This document shows positions 3,832-6,517 of a DNA stretch of 6,517 bases, one piece after another. The notes beneath the pieces were generated by a model that was not told the origin of the DNA, searched no databases, and was given only the letters and a program-made list of their open reading frames with translations. The DNA lies in the NCBI GenBank assembly GCA_003542325.1, contig DPKV01000194.1, forward strand, positions 1 to 6,517. Direction: 5' to 3'. The stretch comes from Anaerolineaceae bacterium. Its GTDB lineage: Bacteria; Chloroflexota; Anaerolineae; Anaerolineales; Anaerolineaceae. The position numbers were made by a program, and so were the translations under genes. The first letter of the stretch is position 1. Every line of letters begins with the position of its first letter.

Positions 3832-6006
3832 ATGGTTGAGTATCGGCTGAAGATTTCAGGTTTGGATTGTGTGGACTGTGCCAGGGGGCTGGAAGCGTCC
3901 ATTGCGCACATGGAAGGGGTGGAATCCGCTCAGTTATCCTTTTTCGATGCTGCCCTGACCGTTCGCGGAAATGTGGATGAAAAAGCCCTGCGGGGGACGA
4001 TTGCCAAACTCGGTTATGGCGTGGATGATGAACAGCAGGCGGGTAAAAGTCCTGCTGATGAGCCCAATGCTCTGGTCGGGTTTTGGCGGTACCTCCTGCA
4101 AAGCCTCGAAACCCGCCTGGCTTTGATCGCCGGGGGAATTATTTTCCTTTCGCTGGCTGCGGGTTGGCTGGGTCTGCCGGAATGGGTTGCCATTAGCCTT
4201 CAAATTGGAGCCCTGGTTCTCGCAGGCTGGCCTATCGCCCGCAGCGGTGTCGTTAACCTGTGGGTCAACCATACTTTTAATATCAATTTCCTGATGACCC
4301 TGGCCGGGATTGGCGCGGTGGTGATCGGCGAGTATGCTGAAGCTGCTTCCATGATCCTGCTCTTTGACCTGGCGGAAGCCCTGGAAGGTTTTACCAACGA
4401 GAAGGCACGGGGGACGTTGTCGCAATTAACGAAGCTGAAACCATCGCATGCGATCCTTTTTGGGGATGCTGATGAACGTCTGGTCCCAGTGGATAGTCTT
4501 TCGTTGGGAGATAAAATCCTTGTTCGGGCCGGGGACCGAATCCCGGTGGATGGAACCATCCTGGAAGGCGAGAGCGATATTAATCAGGCCCCTGTCACAG
4601 GCGAGAGCATCCCTGTATGGAAAGCAGCGGGCATGGAAGTTTTCAGCGGAACGGTCAACGGCACCGGGCAAATCATAGTGGAAGTGACCCACCTGGCAGC
4701 CGACAGCACCCTGAGCCGGATCATCGCCATGGTCACCGAAGCGCAATCCCGCCAATCCAAAAGTCAGAAGTTCATTGATAAATTTGCAAAAGTGTATACA
4801 CCGGTGATGGTTGTTCTGGCGGCATTGGTCGCCGTCGTGCCACCCATGTTCTTCAATGCGCCTTTCCTGAACCTGGCGGACGGCACCCGCGGCTGGCTCC
4901 ACCGGGCGCTGGTGCTGCTGGTGATCGGCTGCCCCTGCGCGCTGGTGATCTCCACGCCGGTGACAATGGTGGCAGCCCTGACCCGGGCTGCAAAGGAAGG
5001 TGTCTTATTTAAAGGCGGCGTCTTCCTGGAGCAGTTGTCCAGGGTAAGCGCTTTTGCTTTTGACAAGACAGGCACGCTGACCCAGGGTGAGCCGGAGGTT
5101 GTGGACAGCCGTGATCTGGATTGTATCGGCGAGGCGGGATGTGACGCCTGTGATGATATGGTTGCATTGGCTTTTGCCCTTGAGCAGCACAGCAGCCACC
5201 CCCTGGCGCAGGCGATTACTGCGGAAGCGGAGAAGCGCCAGGTCACAGGGCGTTACCCGGCGGCCGAGGGACTGCGGACTCGCAGCGGGCAGGGCTTGGA
5301 AGGAATGGTCAACGGACATTTAATGACGATTGGCAGCCTGCGGTTATTTGAGGAAGAGCATCGCATCCCAGCCGTTGTCCATGAGTGGGTGGACCAGGCC
5401 GAGGCGGATGGGAAGACAGCGATGCTGCTCTGTGATGGCGACCATGTCCGGGGTTTCATCTCTGTGGCGGATACCCTGCGGGATGACTCTCAGGCTATCG
5501 TCCGGTCCTTGAACGATATGGGAAAGCATACCGTCCTGTTGACCGGTGACAACGCCACCGTAGCGGCAGTAGTGGGGCAGACCCTTGGGATGGATGATAT
5601 CCGTTCCAACCTGCTCCCCGGTGATAAACAGGAAGCAGTCTCGGCATTGCACCAGCGTTATGGCTCTGTGGCGATGGTTGGGGATGGGATCAACGACGCA
5701 CCCGCACTGGCCGCGGCGGACCTGGGGATCGCCATGGGCGGGAGCGGCAGTGCGCAGGCGATGGAAACGGCAGATGTGGTACTGATGGCGGATGACCTTG
5801 CGAAACTGCCCTTCGCGATCCGGCTTTCTGCCTTTGCGAACCGGCTGGTCCGGCAGAACATCGTCTTCAGCCTGGCGACCAAGCTGCTGGTGGCGGGGGT
5901 TGCCCTGATGGGCTATGCGCCGCTCTGGATGGCGGTCATGGCGGATATGGGCGTTTCCCTGCTGGTCACACTGAATGGATTGCGGGCGGTTCGGTTTAGA
6001 GGGTAA
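3832..6006 (+). CDS. zntA: P1B-2-type ATPase exporting Zn2+/Cd2+/Pb2+ (ZntA/CadA-like)
   Basis: A 724-residue inner-membrane pump that uses ATP to move Zn2+ and similar soft divalent ions out of the cytoplasm. In order it has: an N-terminal HMA metal-binding domain (residues 1-66, Cys13-x2-Cys16 in GLDCVDC); membrane helices M1-M4 (about 95-182); the actuator domain with TGE at 256-258; M5 (about 321-341); M6 with Cys367-Pro-Cys369; the phosphorylation site Asp411 in DKTGT; the ATP-site His456-Pro457; TGD at 571-573; GDGINDAP at 617-624; and M7-M8. Asp705 in M8 and Lys684 in M7, 21 residues apart as in Shigella ZntA (K693/D714), place it in the Zn2+/Cd2+/Pb2+ class rather than the Cu+ class. 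The start ATG has AGAGGTG 4 nt upstream and lies 13 nt after arsR, so it should be induced with it. Unusual: a Cys431-x5-Cys437-x2-Cys440 cluster between the phosphorylation and nucleotide-binding regions. Confidence 0.95.
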   Translation: MVEYRLKISGLDCVDCARGLEASIAHMEGVESAQLSFFDAALTVRGNVDEKALRGTIAKLGYGVDDEQQAGKSPADEPNALVGFWRYLLQSLETRLALIAGGIIFLSLAAGWLGLPEWVAISLQIGALVLAGWPIARSGVVNLWVNHTFNINFLMTLAGIGAVVIGEYAEAASMILLFDLAEALEGFTNEKARGTLSQLTKLKPSHAILFGDADERLVPVDSLSLGDKILVRAGDRIPVDGTILEGESDINQAPVTGESIPVWKAAGMEVFSGTVNGTGQIIVEVTHLAADSTLSRIIAMVTEAQSRQSKSQKFIDKFAKVYTPVMVVLAALVAVVPPMFFNAPFLNLADGTRGWLHRALVLLVIGCPCALVISTPVTMVAALTRAAKEGVLFKGGVFLEQLSRVSAFAFDKTGTLTQGEPEVVDSRDLDCIGEAGCDACDDMVALAFALEQHSSHPLAQAITAEAEKRQVTGRYPAAEGLRTRSGQGLEGMVNGHLMTIGSLRLFEEEHRIPAVVHEWVDQAEADGKTAMLLCDGDHVRGFISVADTLRDDSQAIVRSLNDMGKHTVLLTGDNATVAAVVGQTLGMDDIRSNLLPGDKQEAVSALHQRYGSVAMVGDGINDAPALAAADLGIAMGGSGSAQAMETADVVLMADDLAKLPFAIRLSAFANRLVRQNIVFSLATKLLVAGVALMGYAPLWMAVMADMGVSLLVTLNGLRAVRFRG

Positions 6007-6016
6007 GGCCGGAGGG

Positions 6017-6517
6017 CTATCGATCCCGAATCTGTTCCCCAAACTCAACGACGGCAGATGACACATTATCGAAAGATGGACAGCGCGGCATGGTCAGACT
6101 GTGCGACCCGTCAACCGTGACATAGTCCACCAAACCGGGGATCTGTTTGGTCATCTCTTCCGTCCACCTGGGCTGGATGACCTTGTCCTGCCTGCCCTGG
6201 ATCACCAGGGTTGGCACATTGACCTGAGGCGCAGCCGCCAGCCCTTCCCGGCCAACTTCCCGGAGCTGGTCCAGGATCATCAGGGGAATCTCCAAATGGC
6301 GCATTTCTTCCACCTGGTCCGGGTCCTCTTTATCAAATTCCGGCTGGTACTGGAAGAGTTCTTCTTCAAGCAGGGGGCTGTCCATGGGGATATGCTGCAG
6401 CGGGTGAAATGAGAGCGGCAGCAATGCCCGGACCACATCGAGCAGCGGCGTCGCCCAACGCGGTTCCTTCCAGGTCATGGGGGAGATCAACACCAGCCCG
6501 TCCACGGGAGTAGTTGC
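6017..6517 (-). CDS. alpha/beta hydrolase, C-terminal part (esterase/lipase-like)
   Basis: An open frame from the right edge to a TAG stop gives the last 166 residues; the true start is beyond the window, so the GTG at 6505 should not be taken as the start. The C-terminal signals are VPTLVIQGRQDKVIQP, whose Asp (in GRQD) fits the acid of the catalytic triad, and VTVDGSHSLTM, whose His fits the catalytic base, as in monoacylglycerol lipases and Est30-type carboxylesterases. The nucleophile elbow GxSxG is expected upstream, outside the window. The visible VDGLVLISP strand and the following helical stretch, about 100 residues long, look like core plus lid region. Members hydrolyse ester bonds of lipids or small molecules; the substrate is unknown. 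It is convergent with the ATPase gene, with only 10 nt between the stop codons and no visible terminator. There is no evident link to metal handling. Confidence 0.82.
   Translation of the reverse strand, partial: ATTPVDGLVLISPMTWKEPRWATPLLDVVRALLPLSFHPLQHIPMDSPLLEEELFQYQPEFDKEDPDQVEEMRHLEIPLMILDQLREVGREGLAAAPQVNVPTLVIQGRQDKVIQPRWTEEMTKQIPGLVDYVTVDGSHSLTMPRCPSFDNVSSAVVEFGEQIRDR

Noticed and set aside
6007..6016. Bidirectional terminator between the convergent ATPase and hydrolase genes
   Set aside because: Only 10 nt separate the stops and no stem with a T-run is visible around them.
5344..6066. 240-codon minus-strand ORF opposite the end of the ATPase gene
   Set aside because: It is a shadow of the ATPase frame: rich in Arg, His and Pro, no recognisable domain, no ribosome site.

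Overview
The window looks like bacterial chromosome of moderate GC content, with compact genes, short intergenic gaps, good Shine-Dalgarno sites and sigma70-type promoters. Nothing fixes the taxon. The PRC-barrel/MgtE_N/CBS protein paired with an NRAMP-like transporter, next to an ArsR plus P1B-ATPase operon, would fit a Chloroflexota (Anaerolineae-like) genome, but this is a weak inference. I see no mobile elements, CRISPR arrays, tRNA or rRNA.

Layout. (1) Bases 2-211, + strand: the C-terminal end of a DEDDh-type 3'-5' exonuclease cut by the window edge. (2) 317-538, +: a small protein with two predicted membrane helices, function unknown. (3) 3103 down to 566, - strand: a two-gene unit with a 24-nt gap. 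The first gene encodes a soluble protein that resembles the cytosolic Mg2+-sensing half of MgtE (MgtE_N plus two CBS domains, preceded by two PRC-barrel-like segments) but has no membrane channel. The second encodes an NRAMP-fold transporter whose metal-site motifs are not those of Mn/Fe NRAMPs and instead resemble the Mg2+-transporting NRMT branch. (4) 3104-3491: a divergent control region. A good minus-strand promoter gives a leader of about 236 nt carrying a terminator-like hairpin and a possible 31-codon acidic leader ORF. A near-consensus plus-strand promoter overlaps an ArsR/SmtB-type operator. (5) 3492-6006, +: an ArsR/SmtB repressor and a Zn2+/Cd2+/Pb2+-type P1B-ATPase, 13 nt apart. 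(6) 6017-6517, -: the C-terminal part of an alpha/beta hydrolase, convergent with the ATPase and running off the right edge.

How the genes fit together. The centre of the window is a metal homeostasis locus with two opposed modules. The plus-strand module is a classical metal-induced efflux operon: excess Zn2+ (or Cd2+/Pb2+) would release ArsR from its operator and turn on the pump. The minus-strand module is proposed to be a split Mg2+ uptake system, in which an MgtE-type sensor has been detached from its channel and placed in an operon with an NRAMP-related Mg2+ transporter, under leader-mediated attenuation. The gene calls are well supported. The Mg2+ specificity, the partnership of the two proteins and the leader mechanism are inferences.
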